64,000 nucleotides of DNA from Escarpia spicata. Taxonomy: Eukaryota > Annelida > Polychaeta > Sabellida > Siboglinidae. The translations under genes were made by a program, and so were the position numbers. The DNA lies in NCBI GenBank assembly GCA_963995525.1, contig OZ023206.1, forward strand, positions 7,568,919-7,632,918. The letters are read 5' to 3'. Below are positions 33,501 to 45,120 of the stretch, one piece after another; the first letter of the stretch is position 1, and every line of letters begins with the position of its first letter. The notes beneath the pieces are model-generated. The model made no database searches and was not told where the DNA came from. It was given only the letters and a program-made list of their open reading frames with translations.

Positions 33501-34936
33501 TCAAGCCAACTCAGTTGCTATTATGGTCGCGTATAACATTATATTGAAACACATGTCATCATCGAGAGGCATTACTGTGATGTCTTCTCCGTTGCACTGT
33601 GTGATATGACATGATGTGACTTTCTTAGTCCTTATCAAATTCACAGTTGGGACAAATGAACGCAATGTAACCTGGCGTGCACTGCTCGTGGGACCATTTT
33701 TTGCACATTTGACACTGGACCCATTTTCCCGTGATTTGCTATTTGAAAAAGGCTCGCACATACAAGGCACGGCCACTCTTCATCTTCGTCAACGCTGCTT
33801 TCGGGTGTAGCGTGTTTCTTTGTCTTGCGTTTCTTTGACGTTGGTTGTCTTCTTCTTACTTTTCTGGTCGCCGGCCTTTCCCACCAAACTCTGTTTGTAT
33901 GGAGACGACGTGAGGCTTGCTGCAAATTTAGCCTTCCGCGTACGAGCTGTGGGTGCTGCAATCTGCAGAGATTGAGAAATCTTCCAGATGGTTTCCCGAG
34001 CAGTATCTATAACATGTAATTCAATACAATAAACACTATTTGTATAAAGTATGCATTTTCGGGAATCCTATCTCAGGGGTATGTCAAGAGCAGTCCTGTG
34101 TTACATTGATCTTCTTAATGTCGTCAGCAGTTGAGTGGGCCGGAACGCTCGGATGCTATATGGGGGACAAGCAAGAGCAAATAGGTAATTTTAACCTACG
34201 GGTGTGCTCACACTGTGCACATACCTTCGACGGAAAGGGACTGGTGTGGAGTTACAGCAACACTCTGAAGGCCGGATGGTCCTGGAATGGGCTCGGCTGG
34301 GACAACAACCGGCGCATCGACTGCGTGCACCTCAACATGTGTGACGTTCGCAACGACAGCAACATCGGGCTGCGCATCGTCTGTGGGTGGTCCATCTTCT
34401 GTCACTGATGCACCAGCGAACTCGTCGACCTGGAAGATAGTGTCCACAGGCCCTCAAGCCATTGATGGCCTTGTCTGGGGCTGCTGTTCGCGTGAACGCA
34501 GTCCCGAAAATTCCGTCCATGTCGTAGAAGCTGATCCTTTGGCTGTGATGCGTCGTCATCCAATTGTCAGAAGATATATCATATGCCCTCTTCAATGCCT
34601 TGAAGAAGGCTCTATCTAATGGCTGCATTTTGTGTGTGCAGTGAGGGGGGGGGGAGTGTGAACAACTCGATGCCATGTGCCCTGGCGTAGTTAACCGCAT
34701 CCGGGGTCTTGTGGCTGTGATGTCCGTTCAACACAATCACGTGGCGTTTCTCTGGTGAAATATTTGTGTAAAGAACAAAATGTTCCATCCACTTCAGGAA
34801 GAGTCCGGCATCTGTCCAACCGCTTGCGCTGCGTGACCGACTGACTGTGGCGGGGCACCATGCATGAGCTGTTCAACCATTCTCTTCCGCGGGAACATCA
34901 AGAGTGGGGAAGGTACGCCCCAGCATATTATATATC

Positions 34937-34993
<57 letters not shown>

Positions 34994-35240
34994 ATACAGA
35001 GGTGCTTGGCGCCCACGAATACGTACCGTCCAAAATCTGGAACATGGACGAGACAGGCATAAGCAGCGTCCACCAGCCAGGCAAGATTGTCGCGTCCAAA
35101 GGGGTTTGTTAGGTTGGGAAAATGACAAGCGGCGAACAGGGAGCAACGGTCACCGTGATATGAGCGTTGAGTGCTGCCATCCTGACCTAAGCGTCCGGCA
35201 GCCTCAAGGAACCAACGTATCATGGGATGTTGGTTTCAAC
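33500..35240 (-). mobile_element. pogo-type (DDE_1) transposon, broken, partly inverted
   Basis: Minus strand: a C-terminal zinc-finger region (EEWPCLVC...KWVQC-type, 33640-33790, frameshifted) and the DDE domain C-terminal half (PHCTHKMQPLDRAFFKALKR near 34590-34650). The second acidic site appears as I-V-L-N-G-H (34716-34745), where D is usual. The preceding conserved part of the domain (PRKRM..LMHG) lies up to about 34915. The next upstream part, containing NMDETGI (35041-35061), is on the plus strand instead, beyond an (AT)n tract. One end has therefore flipped. With frameshifts, an Asn in place of a catalytic Asp and the inversion, it is inactive. Confidence 0.8.
34934..34992. repeat. 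(AT)n at the pogo inversion junction
   Basis: About 29 AT dinucleotides, flanked by pogo coding in opposite orientations. Confidence 0.95.
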
Positions 35241-35735
35241 ATGCCAAAAGTTAAAATCTTCTTTGAAATATACTATATATATATATATATATTTGTATTG
35301 AATAGGATGATAATTTATCTTCTTAAAATTGTCATATTCAAGTAAATAATCACATTTAAACGTGCGTTAATCTTTCTAGAATGGACACGAGGTTCGACGA
35401 CTTTGACCCAGATCTATTCCGCCGTGTGCATTGACCAGACTTGTAAATACGGCTTGTAAATTATATTTCTGGTCAAACAAAAATAGAAAATATTTATATA
35501 CTTACAGATTCGTGAATTGCAACTCGTTATCTTTCTCATGAATCCAAATACACGGCGATTATTCCAAATATTTACGGCATACTGCTCATATTTCCGAAGG
35601 GCACACATCGATCGTTAGCATGTAAAATCGTATGTGTGGCTTCAGCGGTCCGGCGAGCGACCCGCAACCGCAGTTCCAGCAACTGCTCCCAGATGGCAGA
35701 ATGCCGGCAGAACAGGTCTACTGGTGGTTCATGAT
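35240..35735. other. Unassigned interval
   Basis: Short (TA)n at 35273-35291. No gene recognised. Confidence 0.4.
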
Positions 35736-37810
35736 CACATCCAGACAATGCAGTTGGACGTGATCGAAATTGCCTTCATCTTCTCTTTTCTTTGCCCCGT
35801 CGATGGGCCTCGTGGTGTATGTCTCAATTACCAAAGTATGTTGCGATCGTCTAGCATGACTGATTACTACGGCAAATATGAGTCAGTTGGTTAGATCAAC
35901 TAAACAGGTAAAGTGTGAGCTATTTGTCAATACAAATTATGTAAAAAATCAGTTGCTTGATGCACCAGGATTACAAGATGATTAGCATAATGCAGTGCTT
36001 CTACTCAACATGTATACTAGCGTCATGTCAATTCGGTTGAAGGTGTTGAACACCCAATGAATTCTCGCGATGTGACAGCAATTGTGCAAGAATGTTACTT
36101 AAAAGATTGTACTTATTTCATTCCGCAACTTCTACGCGCTTATTAAGCGGCTGGTGGTGACACCACGCGGCTGGTTGTGACACCAAAGGGCAGGTGGTGA
36201 CACCAAGCGGCAGGTAATTAGGATACAGGCATCGACATAACTGGTGTAACAACAGCGTTGAATAAGCTGGAACTGTCACAGTAAATGGTGCTGTGTAAAT
36301 CGCCTGTTAGTCCTTTGCGTTGTTCCAAGCAGAAAGTGCAATTGGTTTTGGCAAGCAATTCAGTGTGAATTGTATAACGTAACTGAAATGAAAACATCAG
36401 CTCTGCCGATAATAGCCAAATAGAAAGAGAAGAACATTTTAAACGTTGTCTGCGCTTCGCCGAGCAATAGAAGATGTGACTCAACTGACAACATTGTGAG
36501 CAATTTCAACTTTTCATGTGTTGCAAGATGCACTTTAGTATTCCATGTCTTATCGATACCACACGCCCTATTATAAATTCATGTTGCGCATTCATTCGCA
36601 CATTTTATTTATCTTACAAATATGCGTTTTGCATTGAAATATGTGTACATTTTGACATGTCATCTTACATAGAAATAAAATGATGAATATCATGAAATTA
36701 ATTAGTTGTCATTGCCATAGCCGACGACAGAGAAGAGTCCACAAAAACTATTCGTTCATACATATATACCATATAGCAAGGCACTATTTAATTTATAAAG
36801 AAAGTGAATTGAAACAACGTGAGGTGGTCGAAATCGCTGCGATTTCGAAACAGCAGCAACAAGTATCGAACCCGAATTCTGAAGTTTGGAACGTAAAAGA
36901 ACCACCAAGGACGACAAGCTCCATGGCAGTGACCAACCTCAGTGCCGGCGTAGACAGATTTGGTTTGGCGATAATGTTCTTGAAACACTGACTAGTTGAA
37001 TGAGACGTCATAGTACATTCTACTTCAAACCACGATATAAACAGACAAGTCAGTTAATAACACACTGTCGAGAGGCAAATAGAAACACCCTCTACTATTG
37101 TGTCTGACGGGTGTGCAGTACTACCACTAAACCACAATAACCGCCCTCTCGCCATTGTATCTGACACGGTCTTTCGATCTGTAATGATGATGCAAAGGGT
37201 TTACGGCGCAAATAGGCTGAAGAGCCAAATAACACCCTCTTTGGTGTCATATACTCGGATGTGAGAATATAATTTTATAGCGTCAACGTATATTCATTTG
37301 ATGCTTTTCTCTTAATGTGACGTACAATTACACGTATTTCAACATGATCGTTCTGAACGTAACTGCAATGTTTTGAACCTAGGTTGATCATTCATAAATA
37401 AGGACATACATAAGGACAGCATGTATTCGAAGTTGACTCTTCCGAACTTGTTTAGTCTGGGTGCACTCGGGTCCGGTTTTCTAGTCACTGTGATAGCGCG
37501 TCCCACATAGAGTGCCGACTCAACTTTCACGACTTGACAAAACACTTTGAGAGGTGTGCCGGCCGTGTTTTGCTGGCGAGTTCATTTACTCCAACCACGA
37601 GTGCGAGTTGGCAGGATAATATATAATTCACGATGAATTGCAAATATTATCATGTTAAATTGAACCAAGCGAGTTAGTCTTTTGACCTGCGCGTGTAGAC
37701 TATGTTTGTTTTGTATATTGAACCCATTTGACATGTGTTCGCATATTGACACATTATCAATGAGTAGAATATTTTGAGCTGCGAGTATACGCCTGGAAAT
37801 GTACAAGTAG
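35735..37810 (+). repeat. Upstream block of gene B, paralogous to 49985-51650
   Basis: Collinear matches to the gene C upstream block include GCAGTTGGACGTGATC (35749 and 49982 regions), GCATGACTGATT.CTACGGC, the TGACACCAAGCGGCAGGT tandem repeats (36150-36210 and 50640-50710), ATTCCATGTCTTATCGATAC, and CATTTGACATGTGTTCGCAT (37725 and 51595). B and C thus share about 2 kb of upstream DNA, placed ~0.6-0.8 kb before exon 1. The block is mostly non-coding. Confidence 0.75.
35740..35895 (+). other. Exon-like open segment shared with 49980-50142
   Basis: Follows a TGCAG. Open for ~48 codons to TAG (FLCPVDG..., SSSMTD.YGKYES.G). The copy upstream of gene C has the same frame despite a 15-bp indel. 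By eye most substitutions are non-synonymous, at about the ratio expected for neutral drift. Coding status is doubtful. Confidence 0.25.
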
Positions 37811-38353
37811 GCCGGCCCTTGAGTGACAACGACATTGCATTCTTAGCGCTATTTTTATTTTGGGAAGAGTGCATTGCTTTCGAAGAGATACACTACACAG
37901 TAGGAGGACATTGATACCAGCACGTCTTTCTGAAAGGACGCGAGTTCACGACGGTCGAACTACTGCTTGGAAGTAAGGATGTTTGTACACCAATATGCTA
38001 GAAAACGTCTTGCGGAAATGATATTTCCGGGCACATGTTTCGTTGCGTGCATGCTTTCTCGATCTCCCGGAATATAATTCTGTTCCATTGCTTTTCCGTG
38101 TCGTATCTCCAACATTGATATCTTCGAGGAATGCACTACGCGCGCGAGAATGCCTGCAAACTATTGTGAATTAATTCAATTAACAATGACAGTGAGTAAA
38201 CATAATTTATTTATTTATTCTGCAAGTAACCTAGAGAATCCGTCTTTGACTTGTGTATGTGGTTTATTCCTCGAGTGATGCAAGTTTTGTGTGTATATGA
38301 TAATCATCAAATGTGATGTTTCATCTGTCAGACATGCTACTTGTCGTGTGAAT
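37810..38353. other. Proximal upstream region of gene B
   Basis: No gene. GTGATGTTTCATCTGTCAGAC near 38312 resembles part of the 63-bp unit upstream of genes A and C (TTTCATCAGTCCGTCCTGTCAG), indicating shared promoter/leader ancestry. Confidence 0.4.
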
Positions 38354-38405
38354 TGTTTCAGTCGCTCAGTTGACATTTGTGTTTCAGTCGCTCAGTTGAC
38401 ATTTG
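38354..38405 (+). repeat. Two-copy 26-bp repeat in the gene B leader
   Basis: TGTTTCAGTCGCTCAGTTGA plus CATTTG, twice, ending 10 bp before the ATG. The unit corresponds to the single GTTTCAGTTGCTCCGTTGACA of genes A and C. Confidence 0.85.
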
Positions 38406-38415
38406 AAGAACCATT

Positions 38416-38433
38416 ATGAAAACACACCCGATG
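38416..38433 (+). CDS. Peptide gene B, exon 1
   Basis: ATG plus five codons (M-K-T-H-P-M), then donor GTGAGC at 38434, phase 0. It is homologous to exon 1 of A and C in codons, leader and donor. The joined precursor with exon 2 (43822-44037) would be 77 residues. An open frame continues from this ATG's neighbourhood into the intron but has no counterpart in A or C. Confidence 0.6.
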
Positions 38434-39203
38434 GTGAGCATATTGGCATTACTATACTACTATACTGCACGTGCGCCTACCTGGCAGCCTACAGGGCAGC
38501 CTACCAGACAGTCTCGTGTATTACCTATGGTTCTGATGTCTTAAGACTATTATTACATGCCATTGTTTACACACTATGCCAGGAAGGTACAGTGAAGGAG
38601 GTGGGAACTTTATTTTGAAGAATTCTACGACAACTTTTTTTTAAATTCTGGACACTTTTACCAAAGAGCAGGCACCACGAGAAGAGATGCCATTCAATAT
38701 TCAGCCAAGGCTCTCCACCAGCTGGCTGGCAGTGTACTTGGAAAGCCAGTCAGCAGACCATTGTGGCATGCATTGACTACCAATGGCATTTCAGGAGTGC
38801 AGCCGACAAGACGAGGCCAAAGAGACGGAACGCATTTGTGCAGACCGATTGCAGTGATAGTGTCTGCCTTCAGACGCAACCCCTGTGCCAGGAGTATGAC
38901 TGCCCCCCATATGGATGTGTTACGCTGCACAGCTTCAACTGTGCACCGTGATTACGCAACGTCGTGTGTTGCAAGTTCACCAGCGGCAGCAACAGCAACA
39001 ATTTCCACAGCAATAACAACAACAACGACAACAGCAGCAGTGACAGTAGCGATGGTGGCAGCTGCAGCAGCAACAACAACGGCAATAGCAGCGGCGGCAG
39101 CACCAATGGCAGCAGCAGCAACAACAACAACAACCGAGAACGACGACGATGTGTTTAACTTTCGCGATGCCAGGACAGGCGTACATCGATCCGTGTAGAG
39201 CGA

Positions 39204-41996
39204 GTGAACACAGCCTCACGCCGGACAAGGGACCTCCAATTCGCCCTTGTTAATCCATGTTCTGTGCGGAATAAGACAGCTGACATTAGTGACTATGTTG
39301 TGACTAATGACATTGACATCGCTCTGATGACAGAGACTTGGTTAACATCTGGTGATGCGGTTAAAAGTGCGGAACTGACGCCCAGTGGCTATAATTTGAA
39401 GGACAATCCAAGACCGTCCAGCAGAACTGGTGGCGGGGTTGGTATTCTTCTCAAGACTGGGATTAAGTGCAAAGTGATGTCAGCTGGCTAACTCAATTCA
39501 TTTGAATATGGTAATTATGAGCTATTATGTAAAAAGACGAAAGTTGATGTGCATGTCATATAGCGACCACCACTCTCGGAGAAACATCGTGTTACAATTG
39601 TTACATTCTTTGAAGAATTTCAGACATATTTGTCGCATGCAGTTCAAACCGCTCAGTCACTCCTGATAGCTGGTGAGTTTAACATTCATATGCACATTGA
39701 CACAGAAGCTGTTGCAATTAGATTGTGTGATGTACTTAGTATGTATGACTTAACGCAGCATGTTACGGTTCCAACGCATGTATCTGGTCACACTCTAGAC
39801 TTAATTATTACTAGGTATAATCGTGAACTTCTGCTTAGTTAGCCCGTGGCTGATTATATGGTGTCGGATCATATGTTTGTGTGTTATAGAGTAAACATGT
39901 CCAGACCTCCCTTAGAGACACGTACGATACCGTACAGGAAACTGAAACAAATCGATAATAGTGCTTTTAGTAATGACCTGAAGGATATCACTAATGCACT
40001 ATTAAATATCAATCAGCTAGTTGGTGACTACAATTGGGAAGTGAAACAGTTGCATCAAATCCCAAACTATTGTTGTGAGGCCATTGGTACCATGGTTCGA
40101 CGATGAACTCAAATCACTAAAGTCGCAGAGAAGGAAAGCTGAATTAATCGGGACGCGGGCTGAAAATCATGAAACTCTGCTATCATTCCACCGTGCTCGG
40201 AACAAATACGTCAATGCACTGAATACCAAACGAACTGACCATCTCTCTAACTTAATTTTAGAAGCTAAGGGTGATTCGAAGAAATTATTTTCCCTCATAA
40301 ACACCCTGTGTAGTACTCCACTACCTGACCATGATTCTGTGGAAAACCTTGTAAATGAATTTGGCAACTTTTTTAGTGATAAAATAGATGCTATTCGAAC
40401 GAACATTGGTGTTACCGAACCACCATATATACCATTCAGAGAGGGTGTGTGTGCTAACTTAAATACATTTGCGGTGGTCTCCGAAGATGATGTGCGCAAG
40501 TCGGTTATGAAATCTAAAACAACCAGCTGTGCTCTTGACCCTATGCCAACCAAATTGGTTAAAGAGTATATGGAGGAATTACTGCCACTCCTCACGCACA
40601 TCATCAATCTCTCTATTGCTAATGGGGAATTCCCTCACGAGTGGAAGACTGCACTTGTAGTGCCGCTGCTTAAAAAAGCAAGATTGGATCCTATCCCAAA
40701 AAAATATCGTCCTGTATCGAATCTCCAGTATATGTCAAAACTAACTGAGCGAGCTGTTGTAAACCAACGTTGTCTTCACTCAGCCTGTGGATTCCCGTTG
40801 CCACCTTGTCAGTCTGCTTATAGAGCAGGGCATTCTACAGAAACCGCTCTAGTTAAGGTCCAGTCTGATATTCTCCTAAACATGGATCAACAGAAGGTAA
40901 CACAACTGGTTTGAATTGATTTGTCATCGGCTTTTGATACAGTGGACCACAACATTTGGTTAAATATCGTGAATCGCTTGTTTGGAGTATCAGGCACAGC
41001 TTTAAGTTGGTTTTCCTCTTATCGCCAATCAAGGTCGCAGCGTATTTCTATCAATGGTACGGTGTCTGAGCAGTTTAAACTTGATCAGGGAGTACCGCAA
41101 GGCTCATGCCTAGGCCCTGTTGAATTCACAGAGTACTCTAACCCTGTTTTCGCTGTCATTGATCAGCATGGGAAGATGTGGCATGCCTACACCGATGATC
41201 ACCAGGTTTACTGCGGTTTCCATCCTGATTCTATGGATAGTAACATGGAACGATGCATCAGAGATATTAATAGCTGGATGCAAGACATGGAACTCAAAAT
41301 GAATAACTCCAAGACTGAGTACATTTTAATTGGCACTCCGCAACAACTAGCAAAGTGCACCAACACGGCCATTAAAATCGGGGGCTATGAGGTACAGGCA
41401 CTGAATTGCGTGCGAAATTTGGGCGCTTATTTTGATAAACACATGTATTTGGAAGAACATGTCAAGTTCAAATGTCGGGCAGCTTATGCACAACTTTATA
41501 GCATCGAAAAAATCAGAAAATATCTTGATCAACAGAGTACAGAGAAACTGATACATGCTCTGGTCCACTACTGACTATTGACTACTGTAATGCCCTTTTG
41601 ATCGGCTTACCAAAATACCTTATACGGAAATTACAAATGGATCAAAACACCGCAGCCAGAGTGTTGTGCAGAATCGGCAAATATAACCATATCACTCCAG
41701 TACTAAAGTCATTTCACTGGTTGCCGGTGGAATTTCACATTAAATATAAGATTTGCTTACTGACATTTAATTCATTACATGGCCATGGACAAGAATATAT
41801 GTTGGAAATGCTGACTCCTAGAAGCATCCATTACGGTCTAAGTTCGCAGGATGATCTTACACTTTATGTACCAAGGACAAAAAGGAAACTCTGGGAGATC
41901 GTGCTTTTAAAGTTGCTGCACCGAAACTGTGGAACTCCCTTCCCAAAGATATTCGCAGCTGCAACAATGTCAGTGTTTTTAAGAGCAAACTGAAGA
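39204..41996 (+). pseudogene. LINE endonuclease-reverse transcriptase polyprotein
   Basis: APE-type endonuclease: LVNPCSVRNKTADISDYV, IALMTETWL (39246-39360), GGGVGILLK, then after a frame change ELLIAGEFNIHM-type and VSDHMFVCYRV (39865-39890). RT linker and palm: DPMPTKLVKEYMEELLPLL (40538-40595), KYRPVSNLQYMSK, then IDLSSAFDTVDH (40915-40950) with the first Asp. One TGA at 40912-40914 sits just before it. LDQGVPQGSCLGPVEF follows, and Y-T-D-D (41191-41202) where YADD is usual. The C-terminal domain ends with a degenerate 3' part at 41598-41993. Only a few lesions, so the insertion is relatively recent. It makes and reverse-transcribes LINE RNA when intact. Confidence 0.85.
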
Positions 41997-42156
41997 CTCA
42001 CTATTTTAGAATTGCATACAATTAACTTATTAATTTTACGAATTTAAATAGTTTTATACTTGTTAGATAATTATACAAAATATGTTAGATGTTTTTATAG
42101 AAATTATTAATTTTAACATTTTATAGTTTTACCTTTTTATATAAATACTTGTATTA

Positions 42157-43260
42157 CAGTCATTTGCAAAAGTTTAAGAAAGTGTCAGTGGTTGTTTGTC
42201 TGCCACATTATCCTTCGTTATAGTCCACAGGTTCTCAATGGGATTTAGATCTGGGCTGTTCCCAGGCCATTCCAGCACGGAGATTTTGTTCTTCTTGGGG
42301 AAATCAGTGGCTACCTTGGATCGGTGACAAGGAGCGCCATCTTGCATGGAAATCGTATATTTGTGTATGTTTATATGCAGTTTCAGCTCATCTTTCAGCA
42401 ACTCCACGTACCTAGGTCCATTCATAGTGGTGTTAGGCGGAATAAAATACAGACCAGAAGGGCCAAACCATGACATGGCACCCCAAATCATCTGACTTGG
42501 CGGATGTTTCATTGTGGCTGCTGTATATTTCTCATCAAATCGCTTATCTACTGGCCGCCTAACATGCCTTTTGCGAGGTATAAACTGTTGCATGGTCGAT
42601 TCATCTGAGAACAACACTTTCTTCCACTGCACGATAGTCCAGTGGCGATGTCGTCTGGCAAAGTCCAGTCTCTTTTTTTATCACAGGTGTCAGGCGTGGC
42701 TTCCGGGCCAGCTTGCGGGACTTGAGCCCAAATTCCTTGCTGAGACGTCTCGAAACAGTACTGAGACTTATTTCCGTACCTTTTAAGCGTAAAGCTGCCC
42801 GAATTTTCTTGCATGAGCTCATTGGCGAGCACATCACGATGCGTCTCATTGCGTGGCCATCCCTGAGCGTAGTTTTCCGTGGACGACCATTCCTTTTACT
42901 GTCACGAAAAGTGCCATTAGTATTGAATTTGACGATGGCCTTGTGCACGGCTGTCTTGGAATATCATAAGTTAGCACTAATGTCTCTTTCCGTATATCCT
43001 TCTCCATGTAGAGTCATTATTTGTGCCCTTAGAACATCTGTCAAAGACGATTTTTTGCCCATTTCAGGGATGAAAACAAAACTGAAAAACACCTAATCGA
43101 TACTGACAGCAGCAAACAAATGACCTGGAAGTAATGACTAGGCGTATTGCTTCAAGGCCCAAATAGGATGATGCAATACAGACATTATCTGATGCAATCT
43201 GATGCCATACCATAAAATGCTTAAAAATCGTGCCTGGTCTTAAACTTTTGCAAATGACTG
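42157..43260 (-). mobile_element. Tc1-like transposon with TIRs and TA duplication
   Basis: The terminal inverted repeat CAGTCATTTGCAAAAGTTTA is at 42157-42176, and its reverse complement TAAACTTTTGCAAATGACTG at 43241-43260. The element is flanked by TA at 42155-42156 and 43261-43262, the Tc1/mariner target-site hallmark. Total length is 1104 bp. It sits in the 3' UTR of the LINE above, so it is the younger insertion. Confidence 0.93.
42174..43062 (-). pseudogene. Tc1-type DDE transposase
   Basis: The start MGKKSSLTDVLRAQ lies near 43062 on the minus strand. A helix-turn-helix DNA-binding region follows (GYTERDISANL stop YSKTAVHKAIVKFN; then NGRPRKTTLRD near 42880). The catalytic domain is intact at 42174-42632: FSDEST (Asp 1), QDGAPCHRSK (Asp 2), WPGNSPDLNPIENLW (Glu 3). 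A TAA near 42960 and a frameshift near 42640-42680 break the frame. The catalytic triad survives but no full protein can be made from this copy. Confidence 0.88.
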
Positions 43261-43439
43261 TATGTTGAATGCTTGTGTTGTTTTAACTTTCTACTATGCC
43301 ATTTATTGTACTGTACAGCGTCATAGAATATTATTGTATAAATATTGTGCTATAGAAATCAATAAACATTTACATTTACATTACTGTCTAAGGTGTATCT
43401 TATTTAATAAGCGGCGTGACAATCACTCATCTGTGCCGT

Positions 43440-43655
43440 TATTAAGTAGAAGACCTCTAAATCGGCCATCCATGTGACTGACACAATATGGCCTGATTTT
43501 TGGGTGGCCCAATTAGAAAAGCGGGTACGATAATACACATGTTATGTAGTTCTGACATGCCTATGTGTACACGCATTAGGAGATGGATGGTTATGAGGTA
43601 CACTGATAAATAAAACTATGTTGATGGATAGTTTCTATTTAAGAGAAAAATAAGT
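43440..43655. other. Intronic spacer before gene B exon 2
   Basis: 43446-43510 (GACCTCTAAATCGGCCATCC) resembles 12691-12775, a possible decayed pogo-type terminus. Confidence 0.35.
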
Positions 43656-43656
43656 T

Positions 43657-43745
43657 TCTGCTGCTGCTGCTGCTATTGCTGCTATTGCTGATGTTGCTGT
43701 AGCTGCTGCTGCTACTACTACTATTAGTACTACTGCTTTTGCTAT
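43657..43745. repeat. (CTG/CTA)n trinucleotide tract upstream of gene B exon 2
   Basis: Imperfect CTG, ATTGCTG and CTACTA repeats. A pyrimidine-rich stretch follows up to the exon 2 acceptor at 43821. Confidence 0.9.
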
Positions 43746-43821
43746 ATCTACAACTCTCTTTGTCCCTACCTCCAGTTCCACCTCCACTGTTACAATCGTC
43801 CTCACTGTGTTTGTCTCACAG

Positions 43822-44037
43822 GTGGTGCTGCTACTGATCACCCTGGCGGCAGTATGGCGCCCGACGGAAGCCGTCGGTAGACTTGCGCTGTGTCTGCGCG
43901 AGTGCGTGCAGGAGTTCCGCAAGTGTCTGGCTCGTTGCTCCTACATTGATTGTCAAAGCAAAGAAGCAGTGTGTATCAACATATGCACCTCTATCAAGGT
44001 GTTGTGCATGACCAAATGTCCGGGCGATCTGGCTTGA
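43822..44037 (+). CDS. Peptide gene B, exon 2 (secreted nine-cysteine peptide)
   Basis: The acceptor tract (GTGTTTGTCTCACAG) ends at 43821. The exon is 216 nt, 71 codons plus TGA. It opens with the signal-peptide core VVLLLITLAAVW; the mature chain starts near V-G-R. Nine Cys have the same spacing as A and C, ending C-P-G-D-L-A. Outside cysteines the mature region has diverged strongly from A and C and is less basic. Unlike A and C, the exon's first codon is GTG, so this exon cannot start translation at its own edge. That supports the two-exon model. Clearly the most divergent of the three genes. Confidence 0.75.
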   Translation: MVLLLITLAAVWRPTEAVGRLALCLRECVQEFRKCLARCSYIDCQSKEAVCINICTSIKVLCMTKCPGDLA

Positions 44038-44039
44038 TC

Positions 44040-45120
44040 AAGATTGTGTTGACACAATGACGTTTGACATTTATATTGACGATTGTTGCGACTAGCTGCG
44101 TGCATTTTAGTATTTCAGGCAACGTGTTAATGACTACGGAGTTGATCTTCGATAATTTACAGTTCAAAATGTTTAATGGCAATACAAATATTTTATTTCT
44201 TCATTTATTCCCACTGTTATGATAAGATGGACTTATCATACGATATTTAGACAAAAAAGTAATTGTTTCATCACTTGACCATTACCAGCAGTATAAGTAC
44301 AAACCGTTAGTGTTTCTAATGCGATAGTAGCAGATTGTCGTGATTAGTTGAAATGGACCCGGTGATCCTGTAAACAGTAGGGAAAGAACGGACACAATGG
44401 GATTGTAGGGCAAACTGAAATATGGCTATATCGATACTTAACAGTGTTGTCTGGCGGACATCCGCGTGGACACATTATGAGCACAGGAGACTGATTTTGC
44501 AAAGTAGAAGACAGGCTCACAAAAAAGTCTTATTGGCTAATGTATGCACACGACGCAGCAGCTAACTGCTTCATTTAGAAGATTGATGGATACACAAAGC
44601 GCTGTGTCATAAACAGTTAGATACATTGTAGAAAGTACATTGTACATCATCTTACCCATGCAGATCATCTTACCCATGCTCACCGTCTTACCCATGCACA
44701 TCATCCTACCCTTGCACATTACGTGCCTGGCGACTTGGAAGGACATCGATTTGCTCATCAAAATCGACCTCCTAAAGCGGTCAAAATGTACACTCATCAG
44801 TTCAACAGGTGAATAGTCCCAGCGCCATCGTGCGCGTCGGAACCGTTGGGGCTTACGGGGTGGGTGGGGGCTGAGCTCCTTAATATTTTGGCAGAGAGGC
44901 TGGAGATGCTCCCAATACTTCGGCAAGGGGCCATTTGGGAATTATTGGTGAGCCACAAAGTGAGATGGGTGCAGGTGGATGATGTTGGTGATCCTAACCC
45001 CTCAATGTTCACTACTTTACAACGTCTATTGTCGGAGCTATACGAAGCCTAGACTTGGTGTCGCAATTTTGAAACCGAACGTTCATTACTACATTTGACG
45101 ACCGTCAATACTAGATAGAT
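44040..45120. other. Downstream of gene B, no further gene recognised
   Basis: A ~22-bp repeat (CATCTTACCCATGCAGAT-like) occurs four times at 44643-44715. Open frames at 44537-44926 (minus) and 44846-45052 (plus) show no known domain. No clear AATAAA follows gene B closely. Confidence 0.4.

Larger units (their letters stand above)
38640..43385 (+). mobile_element. Near full-length CR1/L2-type LINE in gene B intron, split by a Tc1 element
   Basis: Order on the plus strand: a possible ORF1-like region (38700-39000), an AAC/AGC trinucleotide tract (38975-39140), endonuclease, reverse transcriptase, a C-terminal domain to 41996, and a 3' UTR. The 3' UTR is interrupted at 42156 by a Tc1 element, resumes at 43263 and ends at ATCAATAAACATTTACATTTACATT (in two halves) near 43385. 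The same 3' end motif occurs at 55295-55318. The left boundary is uncertain. Confidence 0.75.

Noticed and set aside
38761..39198. Alanine/threonine-rich 145-codon frame as a host gene
   Set aside because: Driven by AAC/AGC trinucleotide repeats at the 5' part of a LINE. At most an ORF1 remnant.
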